From the NCBI GenBank assembly GCA_964407075.1, contig CAYOUE010000063.1, forward strand, positions 1-15,933: a DNA stretch of 15,933 nucleotides. Direction: 5' to 3'. Below the pieces are notes generated by a model. The model saw nothing but the letters and a program-made list of their open reading frames with translations. It did not search any database and had not been told where the DNA came from. Both the position numbers and the translations under genes were made by a program. This stretch comes from JAHQVI01 sp964407075. GTDB taxonomy: Bacteria > Pseudomonadota > Alphaproteobacteria > Rhizobiales > Rhodomicrobiaceae. This document shows positions 7,492 to 13,866 of this stretch, in pieces. Position 1 is the first letter of the stretch; each line of letters opens with the position of its first letter.

Positions 7492-8748
7492 TCATGTTGC
7501 GTCCAGGCCGTAGAGCGAATGCAGCGTGCGAACCGCAAGCTCGGCGTAAGCCGCATCAATCAATACGCTGATCTTGATTTCCGAGGTCGAGATCGCCTCG
7601 ATGTTTATTCCTTTTTCCGCGAGCGCCGTGAACATCTGCGCCGCAACCCCTGCGTGGCTCCTCATGCCCACGCCGATAACCGAAACTTTTACAATATCCA
7701 GCGCGCCGCGTAAATCTGAGTAGCCGATCTCGTCGCGCGCCGCCTCCAGCACCTGCTTGGACTTCTCGTAATCGCCCGCCGGCACGGTGAACGTCATGTC
7801 CGTGTAGCGGCCGTCGTCCGAGACGTTCTGGACGATCATGTCGACATTGATGTTCGCCTCCGCGAGCGGCCCGAACACCTTCGCGGCGACGCCGGGCTTG
7901 TCGGCGACCCTCAACAAAGTGATTTTCGCCTCATCCTTGGCGTAGGCGATACCGCTTACGACTCGCTGTTCCAAGATATCGTCCTCGTCACAAACCAGCG
8001 TTCCGGGCGGAGGCTCCGCGCCTCCGATGGGCGGGCAGCTTTCAGGATCGTCGAAACTCGAACGGACCCTGACGCTGACCCTGTGAACCATCGCCATCTC
8101 CACGGAGCGCGTCTGCAGCACCTTGGCTCCGAGAGAGGCCATTTCGAGCATCTCCTCATAGGAGATCCTGTCGATCCGGCGCGCCTTGGGCACGATTCGC
8201 GGATCGGTCGTATAGACCCCGTCGACATCGGTGTAGATGTCGCAGCAATCCGCCCCGAGCGCCGCAGCCACCGCAACCGCGCTGGTGTCCGAGCCGCCGC
8301 GCCCCAGTGTCGTGATGCGGCCGTTCGGGCTGATCCCCTGAAAACCGGCGATCACGGCCACTTCTCCTTTGTTCAGGCGCTCGCGCAGTTCGCCTGACGC
8401 GATGTCCTCGATCCGTGCGATGCCGTGGTCGTTGTTGGTCCGGATCGGAATCTGCCAGCCGAGCCAGGACCGCGCCGATACACCCAGGGACTGCAGCGCG
8501 ATCGCCAGCAACCCGCTCGTCACCTGCTCCCCGGACGCAACGACGGTATCGTATTCGCGCGCATCGTGAAGCGCTGCGGCCTGCCGCGTCCATTCGACGA
8601 GCTGGTTCGTCTGCCCGGCCATCGCCGAAACGACGACCGCGCATCTGTTGCCTGCGTCCACCTCGCGCTTGACGTGGCGCGCAACGTTGCGAATCCTGTC
8701 CAGATCCGCAACCGAGGTGCCGCCGAACTTCATCACCAAAAGCGCCAT
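7492..8748 (-). CDS. lysC: Aspartate kinase LysC
   Basis: Aspartokinase phosphorylates L-aspartate, the first step towards lysine, threonine, methionine and diaminopimelate. The 418-residue form starts MALLVMKFGGTSVAD and has the kinase domain (about 1-245) with KFGGTS (7-12), SGEQVTSGLLA (about 72-82), TTLGRGGSDTSAVA (146-159) and DVDGVYTTDPR (174-184). Two ACT domains follow: ITLLRVADKPGVAAKVF (about 276-292 onwards) and VSVIGVGMRSHAGVAAQMF (about 355-373 onwards). These are the usual allosteric sites for lysine and/or threonine. The frame is open upstream to 8901, but the 51 extra residues do not resemble the family and MALLVMKFGG matches alphaproteobacterial starts; length 418 also fits. 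The Shine-Dalgarno match is weak. Three palindromes in the 226-bp gap to divergent ubiG suggest regulated transcription. It is probably the first gene of a lysC-ptsP-prfA-prmC unit. Confidence 0.97.
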   Translation of the reverse strand: MALLVMKFGGTSVADLDRIRNVARHVKREVDAGNRCAVVVSAMAGQTNQLVEWTRQAAALHDAREYDTVVASGEQVTSGLLAIALQSLGVSARSWLGWQIPIRTNNDHGIARIEDIASGELRERLNKGEVAVIAGFQGISPNGRITTLGRGGSDTSAVAVAAALGADCCDIYTDVDGVYTTDPRIVPKARRIDRISYEEMLEMASLGAKVLQTRSVEMAMVHRVSVRVRSSFDDPESCPPIGGAEPPPGTLVCDEDDILEQRVVSGIAYAKDEAKITLLRVADKPGVAAKVFGPLAEANINVDMIVQNVSDDGRYTDMTFTVPAGDYEKSKQVLEAARDEIGYSDLRGALDIVKVSVIGVGMRSHAGVAAQMFTALAEKGINIEAISTSEIKISVLIDAAYAELAVRTLHSLYGLDAT

Positions 8749-8800
8749 TCGCGAACTGTCCGCAAAATATAGAGAACCAAGCCAAGTCCGGCGGTTAAGA

Positions 8801-8818
8801 CAAATTGTATGCAATTTG
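8801..8818. promoter_or_regulatory. Operator-like inverted repeat upstream of lysC
   Basis: CAAATTG (8801-8807) and CAATTTG (8812-8818) are exact inverted arms around the 4-nt centre TATG. The 18-bp dyad lies 53-70 bp upstream of the lysC start codon, where a dimeric transcription factor could control lysC. It is AT-rich in GC-rich surroundings. No cognate regulator is encoded in the window. Confidence 0.45.
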
Positions 8819-8827
8819 CCCTCTGGC

Positions 8828-8841
8828 TTGAGGCGCCTCAA
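8828..8841. promoter_or_regulatory. 14-bp perfect palindrome in the lysC/ubiG divergent region
   Basis: TTGAGGCGCCTCAA is identical on both strands. It lies between the lysC-proximal dyad (8801-8818) and the candidate ubiG promoter (8853-8880), so a bound protein could influence both directions. Confidence 0.4.
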
Positions 8842-8852
8842 CCGGCCGATTT

Positions 8853-8880
8853 TTGAGTTAACTCTGTTCGATGTTATAGC
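8853..8880 (+). promoter_or_regulatory. Candidate sigma70-type promoter of ubiG, with a palindrome over the -35
   Basis: TTGAGT (8853-8858) and TATAGC (8875-8880) are separated by 16 nt on the plus strand, about 95 bp before the ubiG ATG. A 10-bp perfect palindrome, GAGTTAACTC (8855-8864), overlaps the -35 element and could be a repressor site. Confidence 0.45.
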
Positions 8881-8974
8881 TGCTAGAACGGCATTCGGCA
8901 AACCCGGCGGTGCGGGACAGCCAAATCTTCAACGGAAACCACCCCACCAGGGATACGCCCGGGTCGCAGGAAAC

Positions 8975-9724
8975 ATGATCGAGACTCTTGATAAGAAAGA
9001 AGTCGAACGCTTTGATAATCTTGCAAAAGACTGGTGGGATCCAAAGGGCGCTTTCCGTCCACTCCACCAGTTGAATCCGGCGCGTATTTTATACATACGC
9101 GAACAGTTCATTAAACGGCTGGAACCGGATTCCGGCCGGCCGGCTCCGCTCTCGGGTCTGAGAATCGCCGACATCGGCTGCGGCGGCGGGCTGACGGCGG
9201 AACCGCTGGCGCGGCTCGGTGCGGCCGTGACCGGAGTGGACCCTTCGCCCGCAGCAATCAGCGCAGCGCAGCGTCACGCGTCGCTCGGCGGCCTCGACAT
9301 CGAATATGTCAACGGTTCGGCGGAAGACCTTCTTGAGGCAGGCCGCACATTCGACGGGGTCCTCGCGCTGGAAGTCATCGAGCATGTGCCCGATCCGGCG
9401 GCGTTCCTGAGCGTTTGCGCCGGCCTGCTCCGCCCCGGCGGGCTGCTGATCCTTTCGACGCTGAACCGCTCGGCGAAATCCTTTGCGCTGGGCATCGTCG
9501 CGGCGGAATATATTCTAGGCTGGCTGCCGAAAGGCACGCATGACTGGACGCGGTTCATGACGCCGGACGAATTGAGCGATGCGCTGGTCCGGGCCGGACT
9601 GACGCCGGAGGACAGGCGCGGCCTGACTTACAGTCCGCTGAGCGGCGAATGGCGCCTGAGCGGCGATTGCGGAGTGAATTATTTCATGACCGCCCGCAAA
9701 GACGGCGCCGCTCCGAATGCCTGA
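8975..9724 (+). CDS. ubiG: Ubiquinone biosynthesis O-methyltransferase UbiG
   Basis: UbiG carries out both O-methylations in ubiquinone synthesis using S-adenosylmethionine: 2-polyprenyl-6-hydroxyphenol and, at the last step, demethylubiquinol. The 249-residue product starts MIETLDKKEVERFDNLAKDW and carries WWDPKGAFRPLHQLNPAR, typical of UbiG. SAM-binding motif I is IADIGCGGGLTAEPLA (64-79), followed by GVDPSP (87-92), LALEVIEHVPDP (130-141) and the post-motif LLRPGGLLILSTLNRS (151-166). The frame is open upstream to 8648, but those residues run through the divergent control region and overlap lysC. The ATG at 8975 has AGGA just upstream and gives the normal family length. Divergent lysC on its left and ubiG on this strand is a layout I recall from related genomes. 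It converges with the CoxG-like gene, with 26 bp between stops. Confidence 0.96.
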   Translation: MIETLDKKEVERFDNLAKDWWDPKGAFRPLHQLNPARILYIREQFIKRLEPDSGRPAPLSGLRIADIGCGGGLTAEPLARLGAAVTGVDPSPAAISAAQRHASLGGLDIEYVNGSAEDLLEAGRTFDGVLALEVIEHVPDPAAFLSVCAGLLRPGGLLILSTLNRSAKSFALGIVAAEYILGWLPKGTHDWTRFMTPDELSDALVRAGLTPEDRRGLTYSPLSGEWRLSGDCGVNYFMTARKDGAAPNA

Positions 9725-9750
9725 CGGCGGTCCGCGCGGGCGTTCATTCG

Positions 9751-10305
9751 TTAGCGCGTGAGGAAATAGATCACGATTATGAGCAGCAGCAGTGCTGCAA
9801 AACCGGCGATGCGCAGCCAGGACGGCAGAAAGGCGCTCACCGCAAGGGGGGCGTCCACAGGCTTTTCGCCGGCGAGGAGCTGTTCAAAACGTGTGAAAAA
9901 CTGGTTCGCCATCATGTTCGTGGAGGATTCCACCAGCCGCGAGCCGACCTGCGCCAGCTTGCCAGAAATCTGCGCATCGGCGTCCCATGTCAGCCTCGTG
10001 CCGCCGTCCGCAGGCGCTAGCCGCACCTTCGCCGAGCCTTTCGCGCTACCAGCCGCGCCGCCGGAACCCTGGCCGGAAAGCGTATAGCCGTTCGGCGGGT
10101 CGGCGTCTGTGATCTCGACCGTTCCCTGAAACCGCGCCTGCACCGGGCCGATTTTCGTTGCGACCGTCGCGCGGTAGCTGTTGTCCGAGAGCGCCTCGAA
10201 CTCTTCGCAGCCGGGAATGGACTGGCGCAGGATCTCCGGATCGTTGAGCGCCTCCCACACTTTCTCCTGCGGAAGCGGCAGATGCTTTTCGCCGGTCAGT
10301 TTCAT
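9751..10305 (-). CDS. CoxG-like (carbon monoxide dehydrogenase subunit G family) SRPBCC protein with C-terminal membrane anchor
   Basis: This 184-residue protein has an SRPBCC fold of the CoxG family (about 1-145), with MKLTGEKHLPLPQEKVWEAL at the start, then DPEILRQSIPGCEEF (22-36), KIGPVQARFQGTVEI (51-65), TRLTWDADAQISGKLAQVGSRL (a run from about 103) and a helix ending NQFFTRFEQL. A single transmembrane helix at about 163-182 ends in a short FLTR tail, so it is an inner-membrane tail-anchored protein facing the cytoplasm. In carboxydotrophs CoxG anchors CO dehydrogenase to the membrane. No molybdenum hydroxylase genes are nearby, so the partner is unknown and other roles, such as binding hydrophobic ligands, are possible. 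GAGGGG lies about 5 nt before the ATG. It is 300 bp downstream of the omp gene, with a REP-like repeat between. Confidence 0.88.
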   Translation of the reverse strand: MKLTGEKHLPLPQEKVWEALNDPEILRQSIPGCEEFEALSDNSYRATVATKIGPVQARFQGTVEITDADPPNGYTLSGQGSGGAAGSAKGSAKVRLAPADGGTRLTWDADAQISGKLAQVGSRLVESSTNMMANQFFTRFEQLLAGEKPVDAPLAVSAFLPSWLRIAGFAALLLLIIVIYFLTR

Positions 10306-10605
10306 GACGATCCCCTCTTGCGGCTTCGATTTCTGGGGGCGGCCCAGTCAGGCGGACCTTGCCACGGAGCGGCGCTTTTTGCCACGGGGTTTTGCGAGGG
10401 AAGGCGTTGCGCATCAACAAAGGCGCTCTCTCCCACTGGGAGAGGGGCGGGGTGAGGGGGCGGAATGCCGATTGAGGCAATAAATCCCCTCACCCGGGAC
10501 GCTGTGCGTTCCGGCCTCTCCCTGTGGGAGAGGCAAGTGTGCGCCCGATTCAGCTAACTGGCGGCCAGTCTCGCCGCCCGGACTGCGCGCTCCGCGCCTC
10601 GAATG
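10306..10605. other. 300-bp intergenic region between omp and the CoxG-like gene
   Basis: No gene is supported here. The half nearer the CoxG-like gene (10306-10425) shows no clear element. The other half holds a REP-like inverted pair (10426-10534). From 10535 to 10605 I see only a weak stem, ACTGG/CCAGT around 10557-10569, near the omp stop, without a uridine run. Confidence 0.6.
10426..10534. repeat. REP-like inverted pair (REPIN-type)
   Basis: Two GC-rich hairpins face each other. The first pairs CTCTCCC (10428-10434) with GGGAGAG (10438-10444) around loop ACT. The second is a 9-bp stem, GCCTCTCCC (10514-10522) with GGGAGAGGC (10526-10534), around loop TGT. Between them GGGTGAGGGG (10450-10459) and CCCCTCACCC (10486-10495) are exact inverted copies, so the whole is an outward-facing pair around about 26 nt. 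The CTCTCCC...GGGAGAGG...GGTGAGGG pattern is a dispersed intergenic repeat seen in many proteobacteria. It could be mobilised by a RAYT transposase elsewhere, or act as a transcript-end hairpin after omp. Confidence 0.75.
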
Positions 10606-12477
10606 CTATTTCAGAGGCTGCGGCTCGTCCTGAAGGTGGAATGTCATGCGGCCGCGCACGACGGCCGCGCTCAGATCGTCGCCCGCAGTGTAGGAGGTTG
10701 CCGATGACGATGCATCGTCGCCGTCGAAATGGTAGTATAGCCCTTCGATGCCGATGCTCGTCCTCTCCCACAGCCTGACGTCGAAGCCGCCGCCGACGAC
10801 GAAGCCGATCTTCTCGTCGCCGCCTTGGTAGGTGACGGTGGCCTGACCGCCTGGGCCTTCTTCGCCGCCCTTACCGCCTATGTAGCTGCCGCCTGTGTAG
10901 TTAGGGTCGTTTTCAAAGCTGCCGACCTCACCACCGCCGCCATCGCCGCCTGCGCCGACCGAAACGGACTTCAGTCCGCCGGAGCCGCGGCTGAAGGCTA
11001 CGCCAGCCGTACCGTAGACCAGAACCCGCTCGAATGCATGGCCGACCCGCAAGCGTACGGACGCAAGGTAGTCCCGGAAGCTGTCGTCGGCCCAGTTCGC
11101 GTCGCCTTCCACGCCAAAGACGAGCGCATCATCCTGCCAGTTATAGCCGATATGGACGCCACCAAGAATCGCGGAATTATCCTCCAGAGTCACGAGCGCC
11201 GCCGCGCCGCCTCCGCCTCCGCCGCCTCCACCGCCCGGATCGTCGATGCCATCAGCTTTTGGCAGAGTATTTGCGGCGGCAGGGTTGTTAACGTTGCCTG
11301 GCGCGCCTGGGGCGCCATCGGTCCCGTCTTCCCCGTCATCCGTCTTGACCGAAGCGACCTTCTTGCCTGATCCGAAACCCGCGCCGATATTGCCGCCGCC
11401 GTAAAATCCGGACCAGTCTGCGACCGCCGCCGAAAGCACGCTGTCCTTGAAGCTGTCATGCGGGCTGCGGTCGAGATGGAAGGTCAGGCGTCCGCGCAGG
11501 ACGGTGACATCCTCATCGCCCCCGAAGGCGTACCAGAGGCCTTCGAAACCGGCGCTGACATTGCCGGTGAGCATATATTCGAAGCCCGCGCCGAGGACGA
11601 AGCCCGTATCGCTGCCGCCGCCTTCATCGAAACCCGCGAAGGAAGGATCGCCGGGAAGCCCACCTGCCCCACCCAGGCCGCCTTTGGTCGCTGGATCGTT
11701 CGCTTCGCTGTTCCCGTCATCCTTGCCATCGTCATTCTGTCCGCCGTCGCCTCCGAAGCCGCCCGCTGAGGCCAGCCCGATTGCATCCGTTCCGCTACCG
11801 TTCCGAAACGCAAAGCCCCCGGTCAGGTAAAGCAGCAAGTCCGGCTGTGGGTTGACGCCGATGCGGGCGCGTAGCGTCGCGAGATAATCGTCGACGCCTC
11901 CATTGAGGGACACATCGCCTTCAAGGCCGAAAACGAGGCTTTCATATTGCCAGTTGTAGCCAAGGTGAAGGCCGCCGACCAGAAAGTCGTCGTCGCCGGA
12001 CCCGCTGACTTCGCCGCCCGGACCGCCTGCGCCGCCATCTCCGCCGATACGCCGATCTCTGTTATTATTGGGAAGGTCGCTAACAATGGTGCTGTTGCCG
12101 CCCGCGCCGCCTGCTCCGCCATCGTTTCCGTTTGCCCCGTCTCCCCCATCAACTGCATTTTTCGGCGGATTTCCTGTTTTCACAGGGCAATCGTTATTAC
12201 ACCAATTATTATCCCCACCACCGCCGCCGCCGCCGCCGCCGGTTCCGCCCTGAACGAAATAATCCTGCCCGCCGCCGTTCCGCCAGCCGCCGCCGATATG
12301 GCCGCCGGCGTAGAAGCCCGCCCAGTTCGGATAGGAGACGATTGCCGGGGAGTCTTTGTAGCGATAGCCCGGATTTGGCGTGTAAAGATCGGTGGCGGAT
12401 GCTGTCGACGCAATCAAAGAAGTGAGGCCCGCCGCAAGCGCAATAGTGCCTGCAGGCCGCAGACGGCCATAGGTCAT
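10606..12477 (-). CDS. Duplicated 8-stranded outer-membrane beta-barrel protein with glycine-rich surface loops
   Basis: This 623-residue protein has a signal peptide (1-28, MTYGRLRPAG...IASTASA, cleaved before TDLY) and two tandem Omp25/Omp31-type barrels, about 52-335 and 355-615. Each copy has W(A/S)GFY(A/G)GG as strand 1, then GG(L/V)HIGYNW-type strand 2 (GGLHLGYNW, GGVHIGYNW), LVFG(L/V)EGD, DYLA(T/S)(L/V)R(A/L)R(I/V)G, a GG(F)AFRNGSG or GVAFSRGSG strand, GFV(L/V)G(A/G)GF, a G(F/I)EGL(W/Y)Y strand, and a final RGR(L/M)TFHL. Surface loops L1 and L3 in both copies carry long Gly-rich insertions with Gly-X-Y runs, at about 65-160 and 230-290 in copy A and 368-432 and 500-555 in copy B. Copy A loop 1 also has Cys93 and Cys97. 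The open frame reaches an ATG at 12516, but the 12477 start gives a proper signal peptide and has GGGGG at 12484-12488, 6 nt upstream. Function unknown; ordinary family members are one barrel of about 200-280 aa. Confidence 0.9.
   Translation of the reverse strand: MTYGRLRPAGTIALAAGLTSLIASTASATDLYTPNPGYRYKDSPAIVSYPNWAGFYAGGHIGGGWRNGGGQDYFVQGGTGGGGGGGGGDNNWCNNDCPVKTGNPPKNAVDGGDGANGNDGGAGGAGGNSTIVSDLPNNNRDRRIGGDGGAGGPGGEVSGSGDDDFLVGGLHLGYNWQYESLVFGLEGDVSLNGGVDDYLATLRARIGVNPQPDLLLYLTGGFAFRNGSGTDAIGLASAGGFGGDGGQNDDGKDDGNSEANDPATKGGLGGAGGLPGDPSFAGFDEGGGSDTGFVLGAGFEYMLTGNVSAGFEGLWYAFGGDEDVTVLRGRLTFHLDRSPHDSFKDSVLSAAVADWSGFYGGGNIGAGFGSGKKVASVKTDDGEDGTDGAPGAPGNVNNPAAANTLPKADGIDDPGGGGGGGGGGAAALVTLEDNSAILGGVHIGYNWQDDALVFGVEGDANWADDSFRDYLASVRLRVGHAFERVLVYGTAGVAFSRGSGGLKSVSVGAGGDGGGGEVGSFENDPNYTGGSYIGGKGGEEGPGGQATVTYQGGDEKIGFVVGGGFDVRLWERTSIGIEGLYYHFDGDDASSSATSYTAGDDLSAAVVRGRMTFHLQDEPQPLK
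11198..11240 (-). repeat. GC-rich trinucleotide tract coding for poly-glycine in barrel copy B
   Basis: Runs of GGN codons encode ten consecutive glycines followed by alanines in loop 1 of the second barrel (about residues 415-427). The codons mix GGC, GGA and GGT, so the tract is less uniform than the one at 12221-12241. Confidence 0.6.
12221..12241 (-). repeat. Seven-copy CCG/CGG trinucleotide microsatellite coding poly-glycine
   Basis: Seven uninterrupted CCG units on the plus strand (CGG on the other) lie inside loop 1 of the first barrel, coding part of a nine-glycine run. Slippage in steps of three would change loop length without a frameshift, so this would give length variants rather than on/off switching. 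Confidence 0.7.
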
Positions 12478-12503
12478 GAAATACCCCCAATAGTGCCCAA
12501 ACG

Positions 12504-12522
12504 CCCCGCAGCCCATGCGGGG
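12504..12522 (-). promoter_or_regulatory. Hairpin in the 5' leader of omp
   Basis: CCCCGCA (12504-12510) and TGCGGGG (12516-12522) form an exact 7-bp GC stem with a 5-nt loop. It lies 15 nt upstream of the GGGGG ribosome site and contains the alternative upstream ATG (12514-12516) within its loop/stem, a further argument against that start. It could stabilise the mRNA or modulate translation. Confidence 0.4.
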
Positions 12523-12542
12523 AAACTCTCAATTACACGATG

Positions 12543-12570
12543 TTCATAGCAGACGGGCGGGGGTCAGCAA
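12543..12570 (-). promoter_or_regulatory. Candidate sigma70-type promoter of omp
   Basis: On the minus strand TTGCTG (12565-12570) and TATGAA (12543-12548) are 16 nt apart. Transcription would begin near 12536, giving a leader of about 60 nt that includes the hairpin at 12504-12522. The AT-rich DNA further upstream could help RNA polymerase binding. Confidence 0.35.
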
Positions 12571-12853
12571 ATGTGGTGAAAATACGTCTTCTTGACAGCA
12601 AAATCCCGGATAGAACTGCCCGGCGCGCGTCATTGCAGGGATTATTGAGCAGAATCAATATTTTATATTCTTACGCATTCCAAACGGGACTACTGAAATC
12701 TGTGTTGCTCTTCGGTTACGCAATTGTAATTCTGCCTTCTATTGCGTGTAATACTTAGATTTTTACAACTATAAATTGAATTATTCAGCCTCTGGCTGTA
12801 TTTCCATTACTGATCTCTTCAAAGGTTGCCGCATCGGCATTCCGGCTTTCGCC

Positions 12854-13762
12854 TCATTGCTTGATCTCAGCCTTCAGCGCCTTGAGCGCCGCCTTGAACG
12901 TCTTCATGCGATCCGCCGTGATCTTCGGAAACTTCAGATCGACGCCATTCAGCGCCTCAACGATCGCGGTGATGACAAGCGACCGCATGAGCCATTTGTT
13001 GTCTGCCGGAATGACGTACCAGGGCGCCCAATTCGTGCTGGTCTTCGCGATCACATCCTCATAGATGCGCTGATAGTCATCCCACCGTGCGCGAGCGTTG
13101 ATATCGTTTTCCGAGAATTTCCAGAGCTTGTCGGGATCGGTCAGGCGATCGATGAAACGCTGGCGCTGCTCCTCCTTCGAGACGTTCAGGAAGAATTTCA
13201 GGATCAGCGTTCCGTTGCGGGTCATATGCCGCTCGAAAGCGTTGATGTCCTCGTAGCGCGCAGCCCAGAAGTCCTCCGCGCCGTCCCCGTCCGGCACCGT
13301 CAGCCGCTCGATCAGTTCCGGGTGAACCTGCACGACCAGCACGTCCTCGTAATAGGAGCGGTTGAAGATCCCGATGCGCCCGCGCTCCGGCACGCATTGC
13401 CAGTATCGCCAGAGGAAGTTGTGATCCAGTTCGCGCTCTGAAGGCTTCTTGAAGCTGAAGACCTGGCAACCTTGAGGGTTTACCCCGGACATGACGTGCT
13501 TGATCGTGCCGTCCTTGCCCGCCGCATCCATCGCCTGAAACAGGATCAGCAGCGAGAAACGGTCGTCGGCGTAGAGCCTTTCCTGCGCCGCGATCAGCTC
13601 GGCGCGGCGGTCCTCCAGATAGGCTTTGGCGCGCTTCTTGAGCTTTTTGCCGGTGAGGAACCTGATATCTTCGGGGCCTTCCCAAGTGGGATCGTGATCC
13701 GCGAGGCGAAAACTCCCGTCGGTTGGCGCAATGATCGTTCTGGCGAGATTTTTCTGAAGCAT
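12854..13762 (-). CDS. ppk2: Polyphosphate kinase 2 family protein (PPK2, class III-like)
   Basis: PPK2 enzymes move phosphate between inorganic polyphosphate and nucleotides. The 302-residue single-domain protein has Walker A MDAAGKDG (78-85), Walker B within GIFNRSYYEDVLVVQVH (131-147), the lid arginine region and KFFLNVSKEEQRQRF (189-203), and TSTNWAPWYVIPADNKW (241-257). The Walker B context and WAPWYVIPA tail resemble class III enzymes such as the Meiothermus ruber protein, which phosphorylate AMP and ADP using polyphosphate, so ATP regeneration is likely. The class is inferred from memory of motifs. The ATG is the only sensible start, although its ribosome site is weak. A TATGAT box (13795-13800) in the 104-bp upstream gap could be a -10 element, without a clear -35. 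No ppk1 or exopolyphosphatase lies nearby. Confidence 0.93.
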   Translation of the reverse strand: MLQKNLARTIIAPTDGSFRLADHDPTWEGPEDIRFLTGKKLKKRAKAYLEDRRAELIAAQERLYADDRFSLLILFQAMDAAGKDGTIKHVMSGVNPQGCQVFSFKKPSERELDHNFLWRYWQCVPERGRIGIFNRSYYEDVLVVQVHPELIERLTVPDGDGAEDFWAARYEDINAFERHMTRNGTLILKFFLNVSKEEQRQRFIDRLTDPDKLWKFSENDINARARWDDYQRIYEDVIAKTSTNWAPWYVIPADNKWLMRSLVITAIVEALNGVDLKFPKITADRMKTFKAALKALKAEIKQ

Positions 13763-13866
13763 GGCTCATGGTCCGGGCGCGGCGTTAGCCGGTCATCATA
13801 GCGCAGTAATTGGAAAAAGCGCTTCAGATCAAGCTGTAATCCTGCCTGTTGATTAATTGGCGAGCC

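Larger units (their letters stand above)
12478..12853. other. 376-bp, partly AT-rich intergenic region upstream of omp
   Basis: No gene is supported. The part next to omp holds its leader hairpin (12504-12522) and candidate promoter (12543-12570). Positions about 12640-12790 are clearly AT-rich against the GC-rich flanks and include the dyad AATAT-TTT-ATATT (12657-12669) and a GANTC site (12652-12656). A short stem, CAGCC/GGCTG (12786-12798), followed on the minus strand by an AT-rich run, could be a weak terminator after ppk2. Confidence 0.55.

Noticed and set aside
8749..8901. N-terminal extension of lysC by 51 codons
   Set aside because: It crosses the palindrome-rich control region, does not resemble aspartokinases, and the start at 8748 gives the family N-terminus and length.
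8648..8974. N-terminal extension of ubiG
   Set aside because: It would overlap the lysC gene and the divergent promoters. The ATG at 8975 has a ribosome site and the typical UbiG start.
10426..10534. CRISPR-like array
   Set aside because: There are only two inverted hairpins, with no direct repeats or regular spacers; REP-like is the better description.
12068..12425. Proline- or arginine-rich frames opposite the omp glycine tracts
   Set aside because: They are direct consequences of CCG/CGG repeats read in other frames.
12540..12758. 72-codon plus-strand frame upstream of omp
   Set aside because: Low-quality composition, no ribosome site, and it lies over the candidate omp promoter on the other strand.
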